Shown here: positions 41,748 through 48,078 of the stretch, one piece after another
Numbering within the stretch: the first letter of the stretch is position 1
Layout: each line of letters begins with the position of its first letter
Translations under genes and position numbers: made by a program
The notes under the pieces: generated by a model
What the model was told of the DNA's origin: nothing
Database searches by the model: none
Seen by the model: the letters and a program-made list of their open reading frames with translations, nothing else
Assembly (NCBI RefSeq): GCF_018588885.1
Contig: NZ_JAFFIW010000047.1
Location: 1-48,078, forward strand
Direction: 5' to 3'
DNA length: 48,078 nt
Origin: Mesorhizobium sp. dw_380
GTDB taxonomy: Bacteria > Pseudomonadota > Alphaproteobacteria > Rhizobiales > Rhizobiaceae

Positions 41748-42743
41748 ATGCCCAACGCCTTCGCCACTCTCGTCGGCATAGAAATTCCGATTGTCCAGGC
41801 GGCCATGGGCGGAGCTACTTCTCCGCAATTCGCCGCCGAGGTGAGCAATGCAGGCGGTCTCGGGATGCTCGCCCTCGGCTGGAGTCCGCCTGAAGCGGTA
41901 CGCGCAGAAATTCGGGCCACCAAGGCCCTGACCAAACGGCCGTTCGGCGTCAATCTCGTGTTGACATATCCGCAGGAGGAGCGCCTCGCGATCTGCTTGG
42001 AAGAAGGCGTGCAGGTAGTCTCATTTTTTTGGGGCCAGGCAGGTTCGCTGACGGCTGCGGCGCATCGTGGCGGGGCAAAGGTGCTGCATACGGCAGGAAG
42101 CGCCGAACAGGCTCGGATATCAGCCGAGGATGGCGCGGACGCAATCGTCGCGCAAGGCTGGGAGGCCGGTGGCCACGTTTACGGTAGAGTAGCCACGATG
42201 GCGTTGGTTCCGGCAGTTGTTGACCAGGTCGCGCCGGTCCCAGTTCTTGCCGCCGGTGGCATTGCGGATGGACGCGGTCTAGCCGCGGCGATGGCACTTG
42301 GTGCCGCGGGCGCTTGGATCGGTACCCGCTTTCTCGCGAGCATCGAAGCTCCAATCCATGCGCGCTATCGCGACCGCATCCTCTCGGCCAAGGAGACGGA
42401 CACAGAATATGGGACGGTTTTCGACGTCGGCTGGCCCGACGCTCCGCACCGTAGCCTCCGCAACAAAACCATTGAAGCTTGGGAGACAGCCGGACGCCCG
42501 CCGGCGGGTGGGCGTCCCAACGAAGGCGTCGTGGTAGCAAAGTCGCCATATGGTGATGTGGTTTCATACCAATCTCATACGCCGGGATCGGGTGACGAGG
42601 GCGATATCGACGCCCTTGCCCTATGGTCGGGCCAAGGCGTCAGCCTCGTCCGCCGCGTCCAGCCGGCAGCCGAGATTGTCCGCGAAATCAGCGACGAGGC
42701 GCGGGCAATCCTCGCACGGCTTGGGAACGATCCATCTTTCTAA
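41748..42743 (+). CDS. nitronate monooxygenase family protein
   Basis: A 331-residue FMN-dependent TIM-barrel enzyme of the nitronate monooxygenase (2-nitropropane dioxygenase) family. Family marks are 'IPIVQAAMGGATSPQFAAEV', 'AQGWEAGGHVYG' (the Gln and His regions around FMN), 'VLAAGGIADGRGLAAAMALG' and 'GAWIGTRFLASIEAP'. It would oxidise alkyl nitronates such as propionate-3-nitronate, a plant and fungal toxin, with oxygen; some members have other roles. It is cytoplasmic. ATG 41748 follows a GGGGAGC-type ribosome binding site. It is full length and stands alone, with an IS5 scrap just upstream. Confidence 0.9.
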   Translation: MPNAFATLVGIEIPIVQAAMGGATSPQFAAEVSNAGGLGMLALGWSPPEAVRAEIRATKALTKRPFGVNLVLTYPQEERLAICLEEGVQVVSFFWGQAGSLTAAAHRGGAKVLHTAGSAEQARISAEDGADAIVAQGWEAGGHVYGRVATMALVPAVVDQVAPVPVLAAGGIADGRGLAAAMALGAAGAWIGTRFLASIEAPIHARYRDRILSAKETDTEYGTVFDVGWPDAPHRSLRNKTIEAWETAGRPPAGGRPNEGVVVAKSPYGDVVSYQSHTPGSGDEGDIDALALWSGQGVSLVRRVQPAAEIVREISDEARAILARLGNDPSF

Positions 42744-42750
42744 GGCCTGT

Positions 42751-42930
42751 GTGGGAAGTACCGCCGATCTCAATCGCGAACTTATGGGTCTGGACGCCCG
42801 CCTCGCGCAGCAGCGATCGCGAATGCTCGTCTTGCTCGAAGAGCTTGCTCACGCCCGAATGCTCGTTAGAGATGCCGCCGCGATCCGCGCTCACTTCAAA
42901 GGTGCCCATTTATACCAAACCGTACAGTGA
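42751..42930 (+). CDS. possible small helical protein
   Basis: An open frame of 59 codons beginning at GTG 42751 reads 'LMGLDARLAQQRSRMLVLLE' and 'ELAHARMLVRDAAAIRAHFK', an amphipathic, probably coiled-coil peptide. It starts eight bases after the nitronate monooxygenase stop. The ribosome binding site is weak. The helical heptad pattern makes coding plausible, but no family is recognised. Confidence 0.35.
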   Translation: MGSTADLNRELMGLDARLAQQRSRMLVLLEELAHARMLVRDAAAIRAHFKGAHLYQTVQ

Positions 42931-43084
42931 ATCCTTTTGGGCCATCCTGAAAATGGAGTAAAAGTTATTCTTCGCCGGAAGGGAGGCCGCGATGGGTCGT
43001 GCCCCGCTGAGTGGTGTAGCTCGGCGGGGCACGACCCGGTGCTCGGCTGCGGGATGGGCCCTGCCTGAGCTCAAACCTAGTCGT

Positions 43085-44092
43085 TCAACGCCTTTTTCCG
43101 CGACCGTTGGCGGAATTGCTGCCACGAGGCCCAGTTTGAACTGGCGTGTTGTTGCGGTTTTCGTCGGAGAGTTTGCGCCAGCGAGCAAGACGCTCAGGGT
43201 CCAGCGTGCCGGCGGCCAAAGCTGCCTGTACCGCACAGCCCGGTTCATGAGCATGAGTGCAGTCGCGGAACCTGCAAAGCGGGGCAAGCTCGGTAATTTC
43301 GGCGAACAGTGCGTCGATGCCGTAAGCTACATCGCTAACCTGCAGCGTTCGCATTCCTGGCGTATCGATCACCCACCCGCCACCTGCAATGGGATGCAGG
43401 GATCGCGAGGTGGTGGTGTGGCGTCCTTTGGCATCGTGTTCGCGAATGTCTCCGGTCTGTTGAGGCAATTGCTGCGCTGATCCGGCCAGCGTGTTCACCA
43501 GCGTCGATTTGCCCACGCCTGAGGAACCGACCAGTGCAACTGTTTGTCCTGCGCCGCACCAGGCGGCTAGGGCGATTGCGGCATCAGCCGTGCGCGGGTT
43601 CAACGTCACTACGATCAGCCCCCGCTGCAGTGCGGCAGATTGCTTTTCGTACTCCTGGGCGTCAGCCACGGTATCGGCCTTGGTCAGTAGGATCACTGGA
43701 GTTGTTCCGGCCTCGTTCGCTAGCGCCAGGTAGCGCTCTAGCCGAGCGGGGTTGAAATCAGCATTGCATGAGGTGACGATAAACAACGTGTCGACGTTGG
43801 CTGCGGCAAGCTGCGGCGCCTTGGCGCCCTGAGTGCGGCGTTCCAGCACTGTCTTGCGGGTCAGGCGGCGGTGCAGCAGGTGGGCATGGGGATCGACAAG
43901 GACCCAGTCGCCAACGGCGTAGTCGCCACTGTTAGTATGCGTCGGCAGTGTCAGTTCCGTTCGCCCTGTTTGAGATATGCCGGTCAGGCGGTCACGGTGC
44001 ACCGTGGCAATACGCATCGGGAGTAGGTTTGCCTCATGCGGACCAAGCTGATCGCCGAAAAAATCCGTCCATCCCAGGCTCGCGAGGGACAT
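43085..44092 (-). CDS. rsgA: small-subunit-biogenesis GTPase RsgA
   Basis: A 335-residue circularly permuted GTPase. The order is an N-terminal OB-like domain ('RTELTLPTHTNSGDYAVGDW'), G4 'LLTKADT', then G1 'VGSSGVGKST', G2 region 'GRHTTTSRSLHP' and G3 'DTPGMRTLQ', and a C-terminal zinc knuckle 'CRFRDCTHAHEPGC'. RsgA helps late maturation of the 30S ribosomal subunit. I chose ATG 44092 ('MSLASLGWTDFFGDQL'); the frame remains open upstream to 44257, but that is neighbouring recombinase debris. An RsgA gene in an accessory region may be a second copy; that cannot be judged here. Confidence 0.9.
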   Translation of the reverse strand: MSLASLGWTDFFGDQLGPHEANLLPMRIATVHRDRLTGISQTGRTELTLPTHTNSGDYAVGDWVLVDPHAHLLHRRLTRKTVLERRTQGAKAPQLAAANVDTLFIVTSCNADFNPARLERYLALANEAGTTPVILLTKADTVADAQEYEKQSAALQRGLIVVTLNPRTADAAIALAAWCGAGQTVALVGSSGVGKSTLVNTLAGSAQQLPQQTGDIREHDAKGRHTTTSRSLHPIAGGGWVIDTPGMRTLQVSDVAYGIDALFAEITELAPLCRFRDCTHAHEPGCAVQAALAAGTLDPERLARWRKLSDENRNNTPVQTGPRGSNSANGRGKRR

Positions 44093-44289
44093 TGATCGAG
44101 TGGCGGTGGAGTGATCCGTCACGGCTTTGACCCAAGGTACGGCGTTGCAGACATCGGACAGTATTCCTTGGCAAAATGAGGTGAGCGCCGAAAACAGCCG
44201 CTCGGCATGGGCGCGATTGTTCGAGCCGTGTATGGGCGGCACGGCGGGATTTGGCAATGCTCGTCATCCACTCTATAACTCTCGACAAC

Positions 44290-44537
44290 GCTTCAATGCG
44301 TTGCGTGAAGAAGAAGCGCAGCGCCGACACGATGCTGTTCATCGTCGGCACGGGAACGCCGTCGTCCTGCTGCTCGATCTGGAACCGGCACAGGTCGTCG
44401 GTGGTCGCTGTGTCTGGTGAACGCCGGAGGAACGTCGCCAGGCGTCCGAGCTCCCGTGAGAAACGCCGCAAGTTCATGTCGTCGATCAGTCGCTGGCGCA
44501 ACGGGCTGATCGAAGCTTCGAGAACTGGATGAGGCAT
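44290..44537 (-). pseudogene. tyrosine recombinase fragment (core-binding domain)
   Basis: From ATG 44537 the minus strand reads 'ISPLRQRLIDDMNLRRF', then 'LGRLATFLRRSPDTATTDDL' and 'PTMNSIVSALRFFFT', the N-terminal SAM-like part of IS91-associated or phage-type tyrosine recombinases. The segment between the first two blocks is shortened, and after 'RFFFT' (about 44290) the similarity stops, so the catalytic domain is missing. The remnant lies directly upstream of rsgA. Confidence 0.75.
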
Positions 44538-44765
44538 GGTCAGGCCGTGAGCCCGTTCTTTATCCTATCGGGGGACAGCCAGCCGGCTAGAGCTCCGAAC
44601 ATCGCCGCCACAGCTTTGGTGGCCACCGCTCCCGCGATTACGTCATGTTCGTTCTGCGGCGCCAAGGCTGACAGTCAGCAACGGGCCGCCAAATCGACCG
44701 TTCACCTACGAACCCTTGCCGCGTGAAAGCCGACATCCCTGTTGAGGACGTTAGGCGTTCCGGAA

Positions 44766-45194
44766 CTACGGCAAGAGATCCGTCACAGCGCGCCCACTAC
44801 CGTCCATTGCCATAGGGAAGCTGGCGTGTTCGTGGATGATTTTCCAAGAACCGCCGATGCGCCTTAGCACGATGGTTCGCCGGCTCCAGGAGTCGACCTT
44901 TGTGCCATCGGTCTTAATGCCAGTCATGCGCGACAGCCCGAAGGCCACTGCAAGATCGCCGTCGATTATGAGCTGCGGGTCAGCCATGTGAACGGTGACG
45001 CCATTGCGCCAAGTTGCAAACCAAGCATTTATCCCTTCGATGTCGCGTGCCTGTTCGCCTCGATAAGCGAGCGGCGGCGGCAGATCGAAAACCACGACAT
45101 CCGGGTCCATGGCATCGACGTTGGCGCGGGCGTCCCCCTTGGCAGTTGCGTATTCCTGGCCCCGGATGACAGACAAGACTTCCTTTTCAGACAT
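44766..45194 (-). CDS. SnoaL-like / nuclear transport factor 2 fold protein
   Basis: A 142-residue protein of the SnoaL/ketosteroid-isomerase fold. It has the N-terminal helix ('VLSVIRGQEYATAKGDARAN'), 'MDPDVVVFDLPPPLAYRG', 'GINAWFATW' and the C-terminal strands 'SWSRRTIVLRRIGGSWKIIH' with 'EHASFPM'. Members are often small-molecule isomerases or polyketide cyclases, or of unknown function; this subtype is usually annotated only as a SnoaL-like protein. ATG 45194 follows a GGAGC ribosome binding site. It is soluble and monocistronic. Confidence 0.82.
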   Translation of the reverse strand: MSEKEVLSVIRGQEYATAKGDARANVDAMDPDVVVFDLPPPLAYRGEQARDIEGINAWFATWRNGVTVHMADPQLIIDGDLAVAFGLSRMTGIKTDGTKVDSWSRRTIVLRRIGGSWKIIHEHASFPMAMDGSGRAVTDLLP

Positions 45195-45317
45195 ATCGTT
45201 GCTCCTTCATTTTCTGGAACGACGAGGCCGGGGCGATCAATCCGACATCGACGCGCCACAATTCGTGACAAACATGGCGGGTCCTAGCTGCTGTTGCATC
45301 GTGGTATCAAAAGTGAT

Positions 45318-45347
45318 GAGCCCCGGACACCGCATCATCGGGGGCTC
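45318..45347. terminator. weak hairpin in an intergenic region
   Basis: GAGCCCC (45318-45324) pairs with GGGGCTC (45341-45347) over a 16-base loop, without a T-tract. It is in a 429-base gap (45195-45623) in which no gene is convincing. A minus-strand frame there reads 'EYFSAWVTAAAVKEAYRWMK' before a stop but has no clear start. Confidence 0.25.
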
Positions 45348-45623
45348 TAGTGGCCTTCTTGGTGGGCTTCATCCACCTGTATGCCTCCTTGACGGCGGCA
45401 GCGGTCACCCAGGCCGAAAAATATTCGTTGCGTGAAGAAGGTCGACTCTAGGACCATGACGATCTGAACGCATTCCAGTTCGGCCAGGGCCTGATCGGCC
45501 TGCCGGAACCAAGCCAAGCCACGGCGAACCCAATTCGCCGCACCTCTCGGCGCGTCAATACTTACTTCTTGCGATGGAATTTCCCGGACGGTCTGGCAAG
45601 CTCGTACCGAAGGAGTTTCTGCC

Positions 45624-45857
45624 ATGACCTCTCTCACCTGCACTCTTGCCGCCGATGCCAACGGAACGTGGCGGGTCGTCTTCGTGCCGGGGGATCTGCA
45701 TCTCTATGTGGAATTCAAGCTACCCCAAGCCGGTTCAGATCCGGTGGACTGGATGAGTGTGGACGACTTCCTTGCCTGGCGCCCAAAAGGCGCGCTCCAC
45801 AAAAGTGCGCGCGACCGCTTGGTTTCGGTCATTTGCCGGGCGATGAGAGATCCATAA
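45624..45857 (+). CDS. hypothetical protein, 77 residues
   Basis: A small soluble protein ('GTWRVVFVPGDLHLYVEFKL', 'DDFLAWRPKGALHKSARDRL'). ATG 45624 has a good AAGGAG ribosome binding site nine bases upstream, and the sequence looks natural, with alternating strands followed by a C-terminal helix. I do not recognise a family. The minus-strand frames that overlap it have weak character. Confidence 0.6.
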   Translation: MTSLTCTLAADANGTWRVVFVPGDLHLYVEFKLPQAGSDPVDWMSVDDFLAWRPKGALHKSARDRLVSVICRAMRDP

Positions 45858-45949
45858 ACGCAAAAATCCGCTGCACCCGGTGGCACGGCGGGCTAGATCG
45901 GTGCCTAGACGACACATCTCCCTCAGCCGATCACTGGCTGCAGCAAGAG

Positions 45950-46256
45950 AGAGTCCGACGTCAGCCGCGCCGTGGGTGATACTGCCAGCGTCAGCGACGG
46001 CGAGGAAAAGACGTAGGTCGGTGAAATCGAAGCCGAATCGATATGTTTGGCAGCAAGTGAAGGTGTTGGCGTGGCGATTGTTCCAGAGACGGTAGCCAGA
46101 AAGCGCAAGCGAACGTTTTCAATTTCGATTACGCCGCTACTGGACGGCTGGGCTCGCCGACATCTCTCAGTGTGCGTCGCCGCTAACCTTGATATATCCC
46201 CGATCGCTCAAGACCTTTTCAACCATCTGAGAAGCCATGACCTGACGCCTGCTTAG
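45950..46256 (+). pseudogene. LysR-type regulator, C-terminal remnant
   Basis: The frame reads 'VSRAVGDTASVSDGEEKT', a TAG stop, then 'VGEIEAESICLAASEGVGVA', 'IVPETVA', 'LLDGWARRHLSVCVAA' and 'SPIAQDLFNHLR'. This is the end of the LysR effector-binding domain (the AASxGxGxAIVPE strand and the final helix). The helix-turn-helix and most of the protein are missing and a stop interrupts the rest. It is non-functional. Confidence 0.7.
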
Positions 46257-46367
46257 TTCTGTTGACAGCGTCTGACGCGGCTATGTAGGCAGTCATCGTC
46301 AGCTCTTAATGATAGCTCTGGCGCCGGGCGTCAAACGCCTGCGACCAGCTGAAGGTTAGAGACAGAT

Positions 46368-46682
46368 ATGTGGACAAAGAATCCTCGCAACTTGCTGGAT
46401 GTTGAAAAGAGCTGGATAAACAGACTCAACGACAGGTGGTCGGATGAATATCTGAGCGCAATCCAGGTGGTAATTTTCATTGTCGATAACGCTCACACAA
46501 TCAGGAACGCCGCCCTCTTAAAAGGGGGCGTAAAACCGATCTCCTCCGAGCTTGCTGCGGATGGCGACGGGTCCCCAGTGGAGGTAACCCTCTACGAGGC
46601 TGAAACGGGTGATTTTGGCGAACTGGAATTCAATCGTTTGGACACTGGGCCATTGATCGAAATCCCGAAACTGATCATCTAA
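46368..46682 (+). CDS. hypothetical protein, probably truncated by an insertion sequence
   Basis: A 104-residue protein without a recognised domain. It has a helical segment ('WSDEYLSAIQVVIFIVDNAH') followed by beta-type segments ('PVEVTLYEAETGDFGELEFN'). ATG 46368 has a modest AGAGAC upstream. Its last residues (PKLII and the stop) lie inside the presumed end of the IS5 element starting at about 46668, so the natural C-terminus was probably lost when that element inserted. Confidence 0.45.
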   Translation: MWTKNPRNLLDVEKSWINRLNDRWSDEYLSAIQVVIFIVDNAHTIRNAALLKGGVKPISSELAADGDGSPVEVTLYEAETGDFGELEFNRLDTGPLIEIPKLII

Positions 46683-47463
46683 GCCTGGCTGATGAATGAC
46701 GGAAGCCACATTATTACGGCCGCGATTGCCAAGAAAGCCGCGAACGACAACCTTGTCTTGTCATAACGCGTTGCGATTCTCCGGAACTGCTTGAGACGGT
46801 TGAACATTCGCTCGATGCGGTTGCGGTCCTTGTAAGCATTGAAGTGCCCAGGAAGGCGGGTCTTTACGGTTCGCTTTTGGCGGGATGACTGGCAAGATGC
46901 CGTGGAAAGCAACTCCTCGCGGATAACGTCGCTATCGTAACCCTTGTCGGCGAGAAATAATTTGGGCTTGGCCAGCAGATCGGGAACAGCATTGTAATCG
47001 GAAACCTCCCCACCCGTCAGGATAAAGCCAAGAGGGCGTCCCTGATCGTCCGTGCGGCCGTGGATTTAGTCATAAAACCGCCGCGTGATCGACCAAAAGC
47101 TTCCTGATAAGTCCCGCTTTTTGTGCCCGCCGCCTGCGAATGGCCCCGAACCGTCGCGCCATCGACCATGTGTCGCCAATCATCACCCTAGCTCCACAGG
47201 CGTTTCCAGCAAGGCGTCCCACACACCTTGTCTCGCCCATCGACGAAAGCGCACATAGACCGAATTCCACCTGCCATATCGTTCGTGCATATCCCGCCAT
47301 GGGCAGCCGACGCGCAGAACATGCAGCATCCCATTGAGATACCGTCGATTATCCAACGACGGACGGGATTCCCTGCCACGCTCCGCTGGCAGGAGTCCGG
47401 CTATCCGCCATTCCGTATCGGTCGGGTCCCGCGCGCCAAAGCCACCTCCTAAAAGGCAGTCTT
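46668..47463 (-). mobile_element. IS5-family (IS427-group) insertion sequence, transposase broken
   Basis: Minus-strand reading begins 'DPTDTEWRIAGLLPAERGRE', 'VGCPWRDMHERYGRWNSVYV' and 'RFRRWARQGVWDALLETPVE', then shifts to 'WRHMVDGATVRGHSQAAGTK' and 'SGTYQEAFGRSRGGF'. It shifts again into 'GFILTGGEVSDYNAVPDLL' and 'LFLADKGYDSDVIREELL', ending 'YKDRNRIERMFNRLKQFRRI' and 'FAAFLAIAAVIMWLPSFISQ'. Elements of this group use one programmed frameshift near the GGF-KIHGR site, but here there is also a stop near 47190, so the transposase is probably dead. Imperfect ends AAACTGATCATCTAAG and AGACTGCCTTTTAGG suggest the borders, giving a length of about 800 bases. Confidence 0.8.
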
Positions 47464-47591
47464 GAAACTTCGGCCGATTTTGGAATCCACTTTGTCAACA
47501 GGACCTAGGTCAATGTCCTTGCAATCGCGGTAGCTTGCATCGCGAGTGAATGGTAAACGGTGTCTCGCTAGCAGAATGAACTGGTTGAACC

Positions 47592-48078
47592 GTGCTGAAA
47601 ATAGATAGCGGGCGATCACAAGACCCAAAAATTCTTTCACCGGTTGGGATTGCCCAGGAATGCGAGACGCGTGGACAATTGGTTGTTCAGTTCAGCAGGC
47701 CAGAAGCATACACGCCCGCGATTTTGGCGTCGCTGAACGAAGCCTGCGGGCTGGCCAAAGATCGCCTTCAAGTTCGATTCTATGGGCATTACGGGGGGCG
47801 TTTCGATGCAATGACTCTCCGTCATCTGCCTGAAATTCGTAACCTCGCAGTCGATTGTCTGACTGCAATCGACAATGAGGAGGAGATCGGGCGGCTTCCA
47901 AATTTGAAGTTGCTAAACTTCGGGGTCTTTGAGCTGGACCGCCCAGACTTTCTGAGAACGCTAGAACTTCGCGATTTGGCGCAGCTTTCGCTCGGCGAAA
48001 ACCGCAAGCGGAACTTTGATCTTTCACCTTTGGCCGACTGCGAGTTGCTCGACAACCTTTTTATCCAAGGCCACTCAG
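47592..48078 (+). CDS. leucine-rich-repeat-like protein, partial at window edge
   Basis: An open frame runs from GTG 47592 to the end of the window without a stop (162 codons). It reads 'GQLVVQFSRPEAYTPAILAS', 'LQVRFYGHYGGRFDAMTLRH', 'LPEIRNLAVDCLTAIDNEEE', 'IGRLPNLKLLNFGVFELDRP' and 'LRDLAQLSLGENRKRNFDLS'. The periodic L-x-x-L-x-L spacing with L-P-N-L-K-L suggests leucine-rich repeats and a protein-binding role. No signal peptide is visible. GTG 47592 is the first possible start after an in-frame stop at 47586; TTG 47679 is another. The gene lies 130 bases beyond an insertion sequence. Its end is outside the window. Confidence 0.65.
   Translation, partial: MLKIDSGRSQDPKILSPVGIAQECETRGQLVVQFSRPEAYTPAILASLNEACGLAKDRLQVRFYGHYGGRFDAMTLRHLPEIRNLAVDCLTAIDNEEEIGRLPNLKLLNFGVFELDRPDFLRTLELRDLAQLSLGENRKRNFDLSPLADCELLDNLFIQGHS

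Noticed and set aside
46487..46510. CGCCC...GGGCG dyad with a TTAAAA centre as terminator
   Set aside because: It lies inside an open reading frame (46368-46682) and has no T-tract, so a terminator is unlikely.
1..48078. CRISPR arrays, rRNA genes, plasmid replication genes
   Set aside because: No regularly spaced identical repeats, rRNA-like sequence or repABC-type genes were seen. The heptamer cluster at 14069 has irregular spacing and no spacers.

Overview
The window looks like an accessory region of a Hyphomicrobiales (Rhizobiales) genome, most likely Mesorhizobium or a close relative. The reasons are GC-rich coding sequence, small families typical of rhizobia (DUF982, KTSC, DUF2293), several class III adenylate cyclases of the 'MDRKLAAILAADVVGYS' type, a SorC-controlled polyol ABC operon, a LigD-type DNA ligase, and remnants of IS256, IS5 and possibly IS21 elements. 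No rRNA, tRNA or CRISPR array was seen. This is a reading by eye, without database searches.

Left part (1-15,570): small genes and a tyrosine recombinase of about 525 codons (1609-3186) open the region. Three adenylate cyclases follow on the same strand: one with SAM, cyclase, AAA/STAND ATPase and TPR domains (3664-6999), and two membrane-anchored cyclase-TPR proteins (8298-10535 and 11847-13784). An XRE regulator lies between the first two. The long gaps between them hold diverged, partly duplicated non-coding sequence. A cluster of five TGTCAAC/GTTGACA heptamers follows at 14,069-14,229.

Middle (15,570-20,307): a tightly overlapping three-gene operon encodes a SIR2-like protein, a small middle protein with a possible PD-(D/E)XK-like motif, and a Rad50/SMC-like ABC ATPase with a CPVC zinc hook. 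The layout fits an ABC-three-component (Lamassu-like) anti-phage system, with SIR2 as probable NAD-depleting effector and the ATPase as probable DNA sensor. It is the most interesting system in the window. An IS256 fragment and decayed genes lie just downstream.

Right-centre (23,054-34,055, minus strand): a polyol or sugar uptake and catabolism operon. In transcription order it has two permeases, a substrate-binding protein, an FGGY kinase, a glycerol-1-phosphate-dehydrogenase-like enzyme, an ABC ATPase, a GpsA-like glycerol-3-phosphate dehydrogenase and a SorC regulator. A zinc-type polyol dehydrogenase lies just upstream on the same strand. The substrate cannot be fixed from sequence; a C3-C5 polyol is a reasonable guess.

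Right part (34,056-48,078): strongly eroded. There are pseudogenes of a Rieske/FAD reductase, an APC permease, an MmeI-like type IIL restriction-modification protein, a LysR regulator, a tyrosine recombinase and IS5 transposases. Intact-looking genes are scattered among them: a beta-propeller protein, a LigD ligase with a scrambled inner segment, a Tat-exported ferritin-like protein, a J-domain protein, a nitronate monooxygenase, RsgA and a SnoaL-like protein. A leucine-rich-repeat-like protein runs off the right edge.
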